From: an uncultured Sulfitobacter sp.
GTDB taxonomy: Bacteria; Pseudomonadota; Alphaproteobacteria; Rhodobacterales; Rhodobacteraceae
Length of the DNA: 64,000 nt
Direction: 5' to 3'
Assembly: GCA_947501805.1 (NCBI GenBank)
Contig: CANMXJ010000005.1
Location: forward strand, 230,590-294,589
Of the stretch, positions 45,298 through 54,722 are shown piece by piece. Every line of letters starts with the position of its first letter. The first letter of the stretch is position 1. A program made the position numbers and the translations under genes. A model generated the notes under the pieces. It was not told the DNA's origin. It saw only the letters and a list, made by a program, of their open reading frames with translations, and did not search any database.

Positions 45298-46338
45298 TTA
45301 GCCTTTGTAGGCCCACTTGATCCAGCGACCGTGAAAATCTGCGCGCCCCAGATCAAGCGTGATGTCACCTGGCCAAAGGCGTAATGTCAGCGCTGCGCCG
45401 ACCTTGCCGGTGGTATCGCCGTCCGTTTCCATCGACAGCCATGCCAGCGGACGGTTTGGCGTGGCTTGCGCCCCCGCTGCTTCGATCAGGGCGCGGCCAT
45501 GGGCTTGTTTATCTGCCTGAAAATACTGCCATGCGACAGTATGTTGGATCAGATGCAGACGGCCTTGTGGGGCAGCAGCAAGACGGGGGCCAAGCCAGTC
45601 AATCGCATCCCCTTGGGTGGGTGTTGCAGTGGCCACGGATGCCGCTGCACGGGTCATGGTCAACCGCTCCGGCTGGTCCGCCCACAGGTAGGCGGTCAAC
45701 CGCAACAGATGATCGCCACGTGCGGGATCAAGTGGGTTAAGATCGACACCTGCGCGATCTTCGATGATGGGCCGCGTCACAGGAGGGAGCGACCCCTCCC
45801 ATTCGGGGGAAAGCAACACGGCTGGCATGTTTGCGCCAAACCTTGTTCCTTCGATTTCAAGCGCATAATTGTCCCACATCAGGTTCAGTCCACCACTTGC
45901 GCCAAGTTCGGACAGGTGAATAGGCAGATCAAAATGCCGTACCGCCACATGTGCGCCGGCGATCAAGGCGGCAGAGCGGCGGACTTCGTTGGTTTGCGGA
46001 GCACTGTCGCTCCAGTCCAACAAGAAATCCTCATGTGTCTCGACCGCTTTCAAGACTGCATCGCGCAACGCGCCATCGCTTGCGCTGTTCGGAGGGTAGA
46101 CATCCGCCAAGTCGGGGGCACTGTTATTCAGAACCAAAGCATGAAGCCCTCCTGCGATCCTTAAAGGGAGGGAATGTCCGGCCGGACCGATGTCACCCTC
46201 AAAGCGCGCAAATTTGCGGCCCAATGCGCTGTCTTCGACCCAGTGCTCCGCGAGAATGGACAAAAGCTGCCCCATGAAAGGTGATCCCATGCGCGTGCAG
46301 GTATCCCCCTGAGCTTCAAAGGCTTCGCGAAGGCTCAT
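45298..46338 (-). CDS. DUF2332 family protein
   Basis: A 346-residue cytosolic protein. The family signature is LSELGASGGLNLMWDNYAL in the middle, with a SAAL-type helix before it and QGRLHLIQHTVAWQYF near residue 260. Members are found widely in alphaproteobacteria and actinobacteria; a methyltransferase-like fold is suspected. The start overlaps the pth stop by four bases, so both are translated together. No role is known. Confidence 0.88.
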   Translation of the reverse strand: MSLREAFEAQGDTCTRMGSPFMGQLLSILAEHWVEDSALGRKFARFEGDIGPAGHSLPLRIAGGLHALVLNNSAPDLADVYPPNSASDGALRDAVLKAVETHEDFLLDWSDSAPQTNEVRRSAALIAGAHVAVRHFDLPIHLSELGASGGLNLMWDNYALEIEGTRFGANMPAVLLSPEWEGSLPPVTRPIIEDRAGVDLNPLDPARGDHLLRLTAYLWADQPERLTMTRAAASVATATPTQGDAIDWLGPRLAAAPQGRLHLIQHTVAWQYFQADKQAHGRALIEAAGAQATPNRPLAWLSMETDGDTTGKVGAALTLRLWPGDITLDLGRADFHGRWIKWAYKG

Positions 46339-47024
46339 CGAAAGCGCTCCATCAGCTTTTGCATCGCAGACTTTGGCGCGACCTCTTCCGGCACCTGCGC
46401 AGACACAGCCTTCTCAGGGGCTTTTTTTGGACCCTTCTGTCCCGTACCAGAGCGTGGCGGGTTCACGCGCAAGGCTACCGCGTTCATAAATTTGCCGGTG
46501 TCGCCAGCGGCCAGATCCGCCGCACCGTCGCTGATGCCGCGCAGCACATCATCCAACCAGCCTTCGTCAGCCTTTGGGAAATCACGCAGAACATAACCGG
46601 GAACGGCGTCTTTGTGCCCCGGATGTCCAACACCCAGACGCACACGGTCATAGTCGGGTCCGATATGCGCGTGGATCGAGCGCAGGCCGTTGTGGCCCGC
46701 ATGTCCGCCGCCGGTTTTGCATTTTACCTTGCCGGGGGCGAGATCGATCTCGTCATGCAGGACCACAACGTCGCTTGGTTCCAGTTTGTAAAACCGCATC
46801 GCCGCCTGCACCGATTGACCTGAATTGTTCATGAAAGTCTCTGGCTTAAGCAACACGGCGCGGTTTGATCCGAAACGTCCCTCTGCAACGCTGCCCTGAT
46901 GTTTGCTTTTCCAAGGGCCAAAGCCGTGATCCGAAGCGATCATATCCAGCGCCATAAATCCGATGTTATGACGGTTTCGGGCATATTTTGCGCCCGGATT
47001 ACCAAGGCCGACGATCAGTTTCAT
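46335..47024 (-). CDS. pth: Peptidyl-tRNA hydrolase
   Basis: A 229-residue enzyme that releases peptides from peptidyl-tRNA so that stalled tRNA is recycled. It has VGLGNPG (5-11), the catalytic histidine 19 in RHNIGF, and the later KPETFMNNSG and HDEIDL. About 40 extra residues with a proline/lysine-rich tail follow the core, common in Rhodobacteraceae. It lies downstream of rplY on the same strand, the usual pairing, with a terminator between them. Confidence 0.96.
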   Translation of the reverse strand: MKLIVGLGNPGAKYARNRHNIGFMALDMIASDHGFGPWKSKHQGSVAEGRFGSNRAVLLKPETFMNNSGQSVQAAMRFYKLEPSDVVVLHDEIDLAPGKVKCKTGGGHAGHNGLRSIHAHIGPDYDRVRLGVGHPGHKDAVPGYVLRDFPKADEGWLDDVLRGISDGAADLAAGDTGKFMNAVALRVNPPRSGTGQKGPKKAPEKAVSAQVPEEVAPKSAMQKLMERFR

Positions 47025-47108
47025 AGGGCGGTGCTCCTGCTGCTTGCGCCTATCTTATCAGTCTTGCGGGACAAGCTAAATCCCTGCGCTAGCTCCAGCA
47101 TGCCGAAA

Positions 47109-47137
47109 CGAAAAAGGGGCCGCCCGAAAGCGACCCC
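47109..47137 (-). terminator. Rho-independent terminator of rplY
   Basis: On the minus strand, GGGGTCGC (from 47137) pairs with GCGGCCCC (to 47116) across a short loop, then TTTTT follows (47115-47111). It is 34 bases after the rplY stop and before the pth start, so the two genes may be separately transcribed or partly coupled. Confidence 0.82.
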
Positions 47138-47170
47138 AATTCAAAACACCCATGCGGGTTGTTTCGTGAT

Positions 47171-47827
47171 TTACTCGCCGTCTGGCGGGCCCATCTCTGT
47201 TGTGGGTACTTCGTCTGCCGCTGTCTCGTCGTCCTCATCATCGCCAGCAGAAATCAGCGCGGATGGTGCAGAAATCTGTGCAATAACAAAGTCACGGTCG
47301 ATTGTTGGCTTGCTGCCTTCTGGCAATTTCACGTCGGAAATTGTCAGGTTGTCGCCGATTTCCATTTCAGAGATGTCAATGACAAGGCTCTCTGGAATAT
47401 CGGCAGCGGTCACAACCAGTTCGACTTCGGGACGTACCAACGTCAGTACGCCACCCTTTTTCAAGCCGGGGCTCACTTCTTCGCCGGACACTTCGACGTT
47501 GATGAAAAGGTTGATCTTTGTTGTACGCTTGAGGCGCATGAAATCGACGTGCGTTGGCAAGTCTTTGACAACATGGCGCTGAACATCGCGGCAAATGACG
47601 CGGACGTCATCATGGCCGTCAACTTTCAGGTTGAACAAGGTGGATTTGAACCGGCCCTTGCGCAGCATTGTCAACAGCTTGTTGAAATCAAGATTGATTG
47701 GTAGCGGGTTTGTATCACCACCAAAAACAATACCTGGTACCATGCCATCACGGCGTGCCTGACGAGCGGCGCCCTTGCCTGTCCCCGTCCGTTCCTGGGC
47801 GATAAGATCTGGAATCTCTCCGGCCAT
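47171..47827 (-). CDS. rplY: 50S ribosomal protein L25 (Ctc form)
   Basis: A 218-residue L25 with a general-stress-type C-terminal TL5 domain. It starts [25 protein letters not shown], the L25 signature, and has the HVDFMRLK turn. The acidic C-terminal tail is typical. It binds 5S rRNA in the large subunit. The start at 47827 has GGAG seven bases upstream; the longer reading to 48382 runs through the MFS gene region and is rejected. Confidence 0.95.
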   Translation of the reverse strand: MAGEIPDLIAQERTGTGKGAARQARRDGMVPGIVFGGDTNPLPINLDFNKLLTMLRKGRFKSTLFNLKVDGHDDVRVICRDVQRHVVKDLPTHVDFMRLKRTTKINLFINVEVSGEEVSPGLKKGGVLTLVRPEVELVVTAADIPESLVIDISEMEIGDNLTISDVKLPEGSKPTIDRDFVIAQISAPSALISAGDDEDDETAADEVPTTEMGPPDGE

Positions 47828-47974
47828 TTTAATTCTCCATAAGTTAGGGCAGGACGCCTCCAAGGCTGTCGTCCCGCGTGAAGTGCTGCGCTTACAACGG
47901 TTTTGTCTGTGTGAAAAGGGCAAAAAAGAAGCTGTAGCCTTGGCAAGGGGCAATGACCGTGCCAAGCCCACGCG

Positions 47975-49120
47975 ATGAGTTTGAAACATGATCTTTATCT
48001 GTCGCGCAAACCTCTTGCCGGGTTCTTTGCGATTGGCGCTGCTTGGGCTGTGTATTTTGCGCAAATGCCCGTGATCAAGGCCAATGTGGGCGCGTCCGAT
48101 GGTGCATATGGTCTGGCGCTGCTGCTGGCGGCATTTGGGGCGTTTGCTGCCATGTGGCTGGCACCTGCATGTCGCCGGTTTGCGGGAAAACACGCCATGC
48201 CGCTGGGAATTCTGGTGCTGGCCATCGGTATGTTTCTGGCTGGCGTATCTGGCACATTGGTTGCGCTGACCTGTGCGATGTTCCTCGCTTCTGTCGGGTC
48301 GGGGGTGGTCGACGTATTGGTCAACGCGCGCGTTTCCGAGATCGAAGAGGAAAGCGGCGAAAAGCTGATGAACCTCAACCATTCATTATATTCATTTGCC
48401 TATGCAGCAGGTGCGCTAATGACTGCCTTTTTGCGCAGCAATGATGTTGCACCGCTTCCGATTTTTTCCGGCTTGTTCATTGTGCTGGCGTTGTTGGCGT
48501 GGGGGGCAAAAGACGAGGTGCCCGAATTGTCGGACGAAGCGGCCAACGCCGGTGGCGATTTTCCCGTGATGCTGGTGATTGTGACAGGTTCCATCGTCCT
48601 GATTGCCTTCCTTGCCGAAGCGGCCACGGAAGGCTGGTCCGCCCTGCATCTGGAGCGCACCTTGGGTGGCTCCGCAGGTGAGGGCGCGCTGGGTCCGGCA
48701 TTGCTGGGATTGATGATGGGGATTGGCAGGTTGTTCGGTCACGGATTGTCACAACGGTTTCGCGACACGCATCTGATGTTGGTGGCCAGTAGTATTTCAG
48801 CGGGTGGCATCCTTTTGGCAGGTCTTGCTCCGTCTGTCGGCATTGCCCTGTTCGGGTTTGCCGTGGCAGGTCTGGGCATTTCGGTGGTTGTGCCGCTTGC
48901 CATGGCATTGATCGGCCGGGTGGTCGCGCCCGCACAACGCATGGCGGCGATCAGTCGCGCTTCTGTGATCGGCTATGGCGCGTTCTTTTTCGGACCGCCC
49001 CTGATGGGCTTGGTGGCGCAGGGATTTGGTCTGCGCGCGGCTTTTGTCTTTATCGCGGTCTTATTGATCGGTGCGGCGGTGGTGCTGATCCCCGCACTGG
49101 CACGGCGCGCCGCTTCTTAG
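47975..49120 (+). CDS. MFS transporter
   Basis: A 381-residue membrane transporter with 11-12 helices. The central loop (about 128-165) has [23 protein letters not shown], and the two halves show the usual MFS symmetry. The sequence resembles the YbjJ/FucP-like exporters of unknown substrate. It is divergent from rplY and its stop overlaps the convergent sulfotransferase gene by four bases. Confidence 0.85.
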   Translation: MSLKHDLYLSRKPLAGFFAIGAAWAVYFAQMPVIKANVGASDGAYGLALLLAAFGAFAAMWLAPACRRFAGKHAMPLGILVLAIGMFLAGVSGTLVALTCAMFLASVGSGVVDVLVNARVSEIEEESGEKLMNLNHSLYSFAYAAGALMTAFLRSNDVAPLPIFSGLFIVLALLAWGAKDEVPELSDEAANAGGDFPVMLVIVTGSIVLIAFLAEAATEGWSALHLERTLGGSAGEGALGPALLGLMMGIGRLFGHGLSQRFRDTHLMLVASSISAGGILLAGLAPSVGIALFGFAVAGLGISVVVPLAMALIGRVVAPAQRMAAISRASVIGYGAFFFGPPLMGLVAQGFGLRAAFVFIAVLLIGAAVVLIPALARRAAS

Positions 49121-49737
49121 GCCTGCGGGCTGTGCAGATGGCCGCCCGCTTCCATAACTGCATCATATAGAATGAAATCCTGTGCGCGCACCTCCCGCAG
49201 CAGTGCAAGCGTTGCATCGCTAAGGGGGGCATCAAGGTTGGGCGATATGTTCCTCTCGGCAAGCTCGACCGGATGCTCCAGATGTTCGGACATGAACATT
49301 AGAAACGCTTCTTGGGTTTCATAAGCAAAGATATGATCCGCCATCACGCGGGTCTTGCCATCAGTCAGAAAGTTGAACTGCCGCCCGATCTGCGCCCGCT
49401 TGGGCGGATCATCCGACACAACCTCTTGCACGAATTGTTCGAAAGTGATGCCTTTGGTACTGAACGCATTGCCATCCAGCCGCTTTTGACTGCGGTATTT
49501 GTACCAGCTTCGGATCTGGTCCACCGGCTCGCGCATTACTGCTACCGAAGGCGGGCGCAGGCCGAACGTATCTTCCAGAAACGGCGCTATCTTGTTGGCA
49601 TAGCGCAGGGCGGTGATGTGTTTGCGGTTCTTGGCAAAGACAATTTCGGCACGCGGTTTCAGCGCCATTTCAACAGCGGTAGTACCCGTCTTGGGCGTTG
49701 CAAGAAACGTCAGGTTCTGGCGCAGGAATATCAGCAT
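49117..49737 (-). CDS. Sulfotransferase family protein
   Basis: A 206-residue protein whose N-terminus has TPKTGTTAVE, the phosphosulfate-binding (PSB) loop of PAPS-dependent sulfotransferases, and VAVMREPVDQIRSWYKYR, the 3'-phosphate site. It likely transfers a sulfate group to a carbohydrate or similar acceptor. It lies between the MFS gene end and lldD. Substrate and role are not readable, and no other sulfation genes are near. Confidence 0.8.
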   Translation of the reverse strand: MLIFLRQNLTFLATPKTGTTAVEMALKPRAEIVFAKNRKHITALRYANKIAPFLEDTFGLRPPSVAVMREPVDQIRSWYKYRSQKRLDGNAFSTKGITFEQFVQEVVSDDPPKRAQIGRQFNFLTDGKTRVMADHIFAYETQEAFLMFMSEHLEHPVELAERNISPNLDAPLSDATLALLREVRAQDFILYDAVMEAGGHLHSPQA

Positions 49738-49758
49738 GGGCGGGGATCTAGCAAAGCG

Positions 49759-50928
49759 TCACGTCTTCTGCCAGCGCCCGCTGAAGTCTTCGGGGATCAA
49801 CAGGTTGTGGCGGCCCAGATCGGTAACTTTGGTCTCGCCACACAGCGCCATGGTTGTATCCAGTTCCTTGTGGATCACCTCTAACGCGCTGGTCACGCCC
49901 TTTTGCCCCATCGCACCAAGGCCGTAGATGAAAGCACGGCCAATATAGGTGCCGGTAGCCCCCATCGCCACGGCCTTGAGCACGTCCTGACCGGACCGGA
50001 TACCACTGTCCAGATGCACTTCAACCTGATCGCCAACAGCCTCTAGAATAGCGGGCAGGGCGCTGATCGAACTGACTGCCCCATCTAACTGCCGCCCGCC
50101 GTGGTTGGACACAATGATCGCATCCGCACCCACCTTGAGCGCCATTTTGGCATCCTCGGCGTCCAGAATACCCTTGAGGATCACCTTGCCGCCCCACAAT
50201 TCCTTGAGCTTGGCAATCTTGGTCCAGTCCAGCGTCAGATCAAACTGTTCCGCCGTCCAGGCCCCAAGGCTGGACGCATCGGAAATGCCATGCACATGGC
50301 CCACGATATTGCCAAATTCGCGCCGCTTGGCTTGCAGCATTTGAATGCCCCATGTCCATTTTGTTGCAAGGTTTGCAATGGTTTTTGCTGTCAGCTTGGG
50401 CGGGGCGGACAGGCCGTTTTTCAGGTCTTTGTGCCGCTGTCCCAAAATCTGAAGATCCAGCGTAATCACCAATGCCGAACAATTTGCGTCCTTAGCCCGT
50501 TGGATCAGACGCTTGATGTAGTCGTCATCTTTCATCGTGTATAATTGAAACCAGAACGGCGCATCGGTCGCCTCTGCCACGTCTTCGATCGAATTGATCG
50601 ACATCGTCGACAGCGTGAACGGCACGCCAAAGGCTTTGGCTGCTTTCGCTGCTTTGATTTCCCCGTCCGCATGCTGCATGCCGGTCAGGCCGACCGGGGC
50701 CAATGCAACAGGCATCGCCACTTCCTGCCCGATCATCCGGCTTGCCGTGCTGCGCCCCGACATATCCACTGCAACCCGCTGGCGCAGACGCAGCTTGTCG
50801 AAATCTGAAGTGTTCTCGCGGAAGGTCTGTTCGGTCCAACTGCCGGATTCGCAGTAATCATAGAACATGCGCGGCACGCGGCGTTCATAGATACGTTTCA
50901 GATCGCCGATATTGGTGATGACGGGCAT
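49759..50928 (-). CDS. lldD: L-lactate dehydrogenase (FMN, alpha-hydroxy acid oxidase family)
   Basis: A 389-residue FMN enzyme oxidising L-lactate to pyruvate in the membrane-associated respiratory chain. It has the substrate-tyrosine region near the start (PRMFYDYCESG), VTLDLQILGQRHKD, and the catalytic histidine motif SNHGGRQLDGA, plus DSGIRSGQDVLKA. Other hydroxy-acid oxidases share these, but the sequence is closest to LldD. The start at 50928 has GGAG seven bases upstream. Confidence 0.9.
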   Translation of the reverse strand: MPVITNIGDLKRIYERRVPRMFYDYCESGSWTEQTFRENTSDFDKLRLRQRVAVDMSGRSTASRMIGQEVAMPVALAPVGLTGMQHADGEIKAAKAAKAFGVPFTLSTMSINSIEDVAEATDAPFWFQLYTMKDDDYIKRLIQRAKDANCSALVITLDLQILGQRHKDLKNGLSAPPKLTAKTIANLATKWTWGIQMLQAKRREFGNIVGHVHGISDASSLGAWTAEQFDLTLDWTKIAKLKELWGGKVILKGILDAEDAKMALKVGADAIIVSNHGGRQLDGAVSSISALPAILEAVGDQVEVHLDSGIRSGQDVLKAVAMGATGTYIGRAFIYGLGAMGQKGVTSALEVIHKELDTTMALCGETKVTDLGRHNLLIPEDFSGRWQKT

Positions 50929-51000
50929 GTGCAGTCTCCAGTTTCGTAGCTGTCGCCACATTCACATGTGCAACAGGTGATTCCAAGACACCCTCTTGAA

Positions 51001-51042
51001 TAGTACGATATTGGACTATATAAGTAGTGCAATACCGTACTA
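51001..51042 (+). promoter_or_regulatory. Inverted-repeat operator and promoter of the nitroreductase-marR unit
   Basis: TAGTACGATATTG (51001-51013) and CAATACCGTACTA (51030-51042) are inverted with one mismatch. Inside lie a TTGAAT -35-like (50996) and TATAAG -10-like (51019) sequence with 17-base spacing. The repeat ends 13 bases before the coding start, covering the promoter. It is the expected place for autoregulation by the MarR protein encoded in the same operon. Confidence 0.65.
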
Positions 51043-51055
51043 AATGGAGATTGAT

Positions 51056-52162
51056 ATGACTTTATCCCGACGCAAAACCCTTGCTCTTATTGGTGGTGGT
51101 ACCGTTCTGGCGGCCGCTGCGACTGTTGGCACGTTTGCCACCACACGCACGCCGACGCGTGCGCTAGAACCCTGGACGCTGGCAGGTAGCTATGACGACC
51201 CGCGGCTGAACGCGCTGAGTTACGCTTTGCTGGCACCGAATCCGCATAATCTGCAACCGTGGAAAGTGCGGCTGGAGGGGGCTGATGCGCTGACCTTGCA
51301 CCATGACACCTCTCGTCGTTTGCCCGAGACTGATCCGTTTGATCGTCAGATTGTCATCGGACTGGGCTGCTTTCTGGAACAGATGGTTCTTGCGGCAGGT
51401 GCCGCTGGCCATACTGTTTCCATAACAGAGTTCCCTGAGGGCGAGGGTGGACCAGTTGCCCATGCCGTTTTCAACGAAGGTGGCAGCGTTGATCCGCTAA
51501 GCGCCCATATGCTTGATCGCCGCTCCTGCAAAGAACCTTTTGAGGATCGCGTCGTTCCCGCACATCTGGCAACAGAGCTGGCAAAATTCGCGAACATCCA
51601 CACCGACACTCCAACAGTGGATGCGCTCAAGGAACTCACATTCGAGGCGTGGATGACGGAAACCATGACACCACGCACTATGCAGGAGAGCATTGACCTG
51701 ATGCGCATGGGTAAGGCCGAGATCAATGCCACCCCAGATGGAATCGATATGGGTGGAATGTTCCTGGAGAGCTTGATGGTGGCGGGCATCCTGACGCGTG
51801 CGTCGCTTGCGGATCAGGAAAGCAGAGGGTTTCAGGAAGGCATCACGATCTACCGGACAATGCTTGAGGCCACACCAGCATATGCTGCACTTACATCGGC
51901 AACCAACACACGGGTCGATCAGATTGATGCAGGGCGCGCATGGTTACGCCTGAACCTTGCAACCACAAGGATGGGGCTGTCGTTGCATCCGGTAAGTCAG
52001 GCCTTGCAGGAATACCCCGAAATGAAACCTCACTATGATGCTGCACATGCGCTTCTGGCCCCCGAAGGACATACGGTTCAAATGCTTGGCCGCTTGGGTT
52101 ATGGTCCGGTCATCCCGCGCACGCCGCGCTGGCCGCTGGAGGCAAAATTGAGCGATGCATAA
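51056..52162 (+). CDS. Nitroreductase-like protein with Tat-type signal
   Basis: A 368-residue protein starting MTLSRRKTLALIGGG, a twin-arginine export signal. The mature part resembles the nitroreductase/FMN-binding fold (Acg-like family): NALSYALLAPNPHNLQPWKV and DRRSCKEPFEDRV motifs, and a C-terminal repeat of the flavin region. It probably folds with FMN in the cytoplasm, then moves to the periplasm. GGAG is six bases before the ATG. It shares an operator with the overlapping marR gene. Confidence 0.78.
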   Translation: MTLSRRKTLALIGGGTVLAAAATVGTFATTRTPTRALEPWTLAGSYDDPRLNALSYALLAPNPHNLQPWKVRLEGADALTLHHDTSRRLPETDPFDRQIVIGLGCFLEQMVLAAGAAGHTVSITEFPEGEGGPVAHAVFNEGGSVDPLSAHMLDRRSCKEPFEDRVVPAHLATELAKFANIHTDTPTVDALKELTFEAWMTETMTPRTMQESIDLMRMGKAEINATPDGIDMGGMFLESLMVAGILTRASLADQESRGFQEGITIYRTMLEATPAYAALTSATNTRVDQIDAGRAWLRLNLATTRMGLSLHPVSQALQEYPEMKPHYDAAHALLAPEGHTVQMLGRLGYGPVIPRTPRWPLEAKLSDA

Positions 52163-52601
52163 TGCCAATCCCCGTCTGATCTTTGAGGTATTCAAAGAGA
52201 TCGGGATCATCGAACAACTCAGTCGCGCCCAACTTGAGGCGCGACTGCCGGACGGCCTTATCGCGCCGCAATTCGCTGTTCTGAGCCATCTTTCGAATCG
52301 GGGTGACGGGGCTGTGCCAATTGATATGGCACGTGCGTTTCAGGTGCCAAAGACGTCAATGACCCACACGCTGAAAGGACTGGCAGCCAAGGGTTACATT
52401 GAACTGCGCGAAAATCCGAAAGACGGCCGCTCGAAAACGGTTTGGTTAACCCAAAAGGGACGCGACTTGTTGGAAGACGTGATTTCCAGAATGGGACCGC
52501 ATTTGGTCGCGATGATGTCATCACTTGATCTGGAAAAGCTCGCTGAAATGCTGCCGACATTGATCGCGCTGCGCAAATATCTGGATGCCGCCCGCGACTG
52601 A
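52155..52601 (+). CDS. MarR family transcription regulator
   Basis: A 148-residue winged-helix regulator. VPKTSMTHTLKGLAAKGYIELRENPKDGRSKTVWLT contains the recognition helix and wing of MarR proteins. It overlaps the nitroreductase gene by eight bases and probably binds the inverted repeat at 51001-51042, repressing both genes until a ligand appears. The signal is not known; reactive or aromatic compounds are typical. Confidence 0.9.
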   Translation: MHNANPRLIFEVFKEIGIIEQLSRAQLEARLPDGLIAPQFAVLSHLSNRGDGAVPIDMARAFQVPKTSMTHTLKGLAAKGYIELRENPKDGRSKTVWLTQKGRDLLEDVISRMGPHLVAMMSSLDLEKLAEMLPTLIALRKYLDAARD

Positions 52602-52611
52602 AGACTGGGTA

Positions 52612-53403
52612 TCAGGCCGCGTGCGCGCCGTCAGAGAGAGTTTTCACAAACGCCAGGACGTCCTGCACACTGTCACCGTTGGCGATGCGCGATACGATGG
52701 CGGACCCAACGACCACGCCGTCTGCGACCTCTGCGATTGCCTTTGATTTTTCCGGCGTGTTGACACCAAAACCAACGATAACGGGTAGACCGCTTTTATC
52801 GCGGATGCGGATGACTTCCGGTGCCACATCCGATGCTTCTGCCTCCGCTGATCCGGTGATGCCGGTGATGGAGACGTAATAGACAAAGCCTGACGTGTTT
52901 TGGACCACGCGGGGCAGGCGCTTGTCATCCGTGGTGGGGGTCGCCAAGCGGATAAAGTTCAAACCGGCGGCCTGAGCAGGCAGACACAACTCGCTGTCTT
53001 CCTCTGGCGGCAAATCAACGATGATCAAGCCGTCAATACCGGCTGCCTTGGCTTCGGTCAGAAAAGTTTCAACGCCCATGGAATAGATCGGGTTGTAGTA
53101 TCCCATCAGCACAATTGGCGTGGTGTTGTCATCTTTTCGGAACGCCGCAGCCATTTCCAGTGTCTTGCGCAGTGTCATGCCGCCTTCCAGCGCGCGTTGC
53201 CCTGCCAACTGGATGGTCGGACCGTCGGCCATTGGATCGGTGAACGGAAGACCGAGTTCAATCACATCGACGCCTGCCGCAGGCAGCCCGCGCATGATCT
53301 CCAACGCAGTGTCAAAGTCGGGATCACCCGCCATGATATAAGAGACAAACGCCTTTTTCCCCTGAGCTTTGAGGTCGGCGAATTTTGTATCGATGCGGGT
53401 CAT
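52612..53403 (-). CDS. trpA: Tryptophan synthase alpha chain
   Basis: A 263-residue TIM-barrel enzyme that cleaves indole-3-glycerol phosphate to indole. It has [14 protein letters not shown] with the catalytic glutamate and aspartate (near 48-60), IIVDLPPEE and the phosphate-binding GFGVNTPE. The start at 53403 has AAAGG upstream. It is separate from trpB by 9 kb and read on the opposite strand; both subunits must be made in balance from separate promoters. Confidence 0.96.
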   Translation of the reverse strand: MTRIDTKFADLKAQGKKAFVSYIMAGDPDFDTALEIMRGLPAAGVDVIELGLPFTDPMADGPTIQLAGQRALEGGMTLRKTLEMAAAFRKDDNTTPIVLMGYYNPIYSMGVETFLTEAKAAGIDGLIIVDLPPEEDSELCLPAQAAGLNFIRLATPTTDDKRLPRVVQNTSGFVYYVSITGITGSAEAEASDVAPEVIRIRDKSGLPVIVGFGVNTPEKSKAIAEVADGVVVGSAIVSRIANGDSVQDVLAFVKTLSDGAHAA

Positions 53404-53620
53404 GGTGCGGCCTTTTGTCTGTGTGCCTGAGTGCAATGCCCAAAACCGCGCAAGAAATCAATGTATGACCTTTACTTGGTCGCGCGGAATTCTCGAGAAG
53501 ACTGGCGCGATCAAGCGGCACTTTCTGGCCCCGTCACCCAGCGTTGTCGCTTCACACCCTTGCACCAGCACGGATCAAGCCATAGGAGAGCGCAAATTGT
53601 GATGCTGGAAGGATGGAAAA

Positions 53621-54718
53621 ATGGGTTTCAAAATGGGTATCGTGGGTCTGCCGAATGTGGGCAAATCGACCCTGTTCAATGCGCTGACCCGCACGGCTGC
53701 CGCGCAGGCGGCCAACTTTCCGTTCTGCACCATCGAACCCAACGTGGGCGAAGTCGCGGTGCCAGACGCACGGCTGGACCAGTTGGCCGCGATTGCACAA
53801 TCCAAATCCATCATCCCCACGCGCATGACATTTGTCGACATCGCAGGCCTCGTCAAAGGCGCGTCCAAAGGCGAAGGCTTGGGCAACCAGTTCCTCGCCA
53901 ACATCCGCGAAGTTGACGCCATCGCCCACGTGTTGCGCTGTTTTGAAGACGGCGACGTGACCCATGTCGAAGGCCGCGTCGACCCCGTGGCAGACGCCGA
54001 AACCATCGACACCGAACTGATGCTCGCCGATCTGGAATCCATCGAAAAACGCCGCGCAGGCCTTGTGCGCAAGATCAAGGGCAACGACAAAGAGGCCGTG
54101 CAGCAGGACCGCCTGCTGGCCATGGCGCAGGAGGCCATCGAAAACGGCAAACCCGCCCGCGTGGTCGAGGTGGACGATGATGACGCCAAAGCATGGCGCA
54201 TGCTGCAACTGCTCACCACCAAACCCGTCCTCTACGTCTGCAACGTGGGCGAATCTGAGGCCTCCGAAGGCAATGCCTTCTCCACCGCCGTCGCCGACAT
54301 GGCCGCCGCCCAAGGGAATGCCCACGTCATCATCTCCGCCCAGATCGAAGAAGAAATCAGCCAGCTTGAAGATGAGGAAGCCGAAATGTTCCTCGAAGAA
54401 ATGGGCCTTTCCGAAGCCGGCCTCTCCCGCCTGATCCGCGCCGGATACGAACTCTTGCACTTAGAGACGTACTTCACCGTAGGCCCCAAAGAGGCCCGCG
54501 CCTGGACCATCAAATCCGGCACCTCTGCCCCCAAAGCCGCAGGCGTGATCCACGGTGATTTCGAAAAAGGCTTCATCCGCGCCGAAACAATTGCCTTCGA
54601 CGATTTCGTGTCATTGGGCGGCGAAGGCCCCGCGAAAGAGGCAGGCAAAATGCGCGCTGAAGGCAAGGGGTATGTGGTGAAGGACGGGGACGTGCTGCAC
54701 TTCTTGTTCAATACGTGA
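53621..54718 (+). CDS. ychF: Redox-regulated ATPase YchF (OLA1)
   Basis: A 365-residue Obg-family P-loop protein. Walker A is GLPNVGKST (9-17), the G3 site is [20 protein letters not shown], and the C-terminal TGS domain holds [27 protein letters not shown] motifs. NVGE replaces the G4 NKxD, consistent with ATP use. It binds ribosomes and affects stress response and translation. The end of the convergent HTH-TPR gene is four bases away. Confidence 0.95.
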   Translation: MGFKMGIVGLPNVGKSTLFNALTRTAAAQAANFPFCTIEPNVGEVAVPDARLDQLAAIAQSKSIIPTRMTFVDIAGLVKGASKGEGLGNQFLANIREVDAIAHVLRCFEDGDVTHVEGRVDPVADAETIDTELMLADLESIEKRRAGLVRKIKGNDKEAVQQDRLLAMAQEAIENGKPARVVEVDDDDAKAWRMLQLLTTKPVLYVCNVGESEASEGNAFSTAVADMAAAQGNAHVIISAQIEEEISQLEDEEAEMFLEEMGLSEAGLSRLIRAGYELLHLETYFTVGPKEARAWTIKSGTSAPKAAGVIHGDFEKGFIRAETIAFDDFVSLGGEGPAKEAGKMRAEGKGYVVKDGDVLHFLFNT

Positions 54719-54722
54719 CGGG

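Noticed and set aside
47171..48382. A 403-codon reading that extends rplY upstream
   Set aside because: L25 starts at 47827 with a ribosome site; the extension crosses the start of the divergent MFS gene and lacks protein-like sequence.
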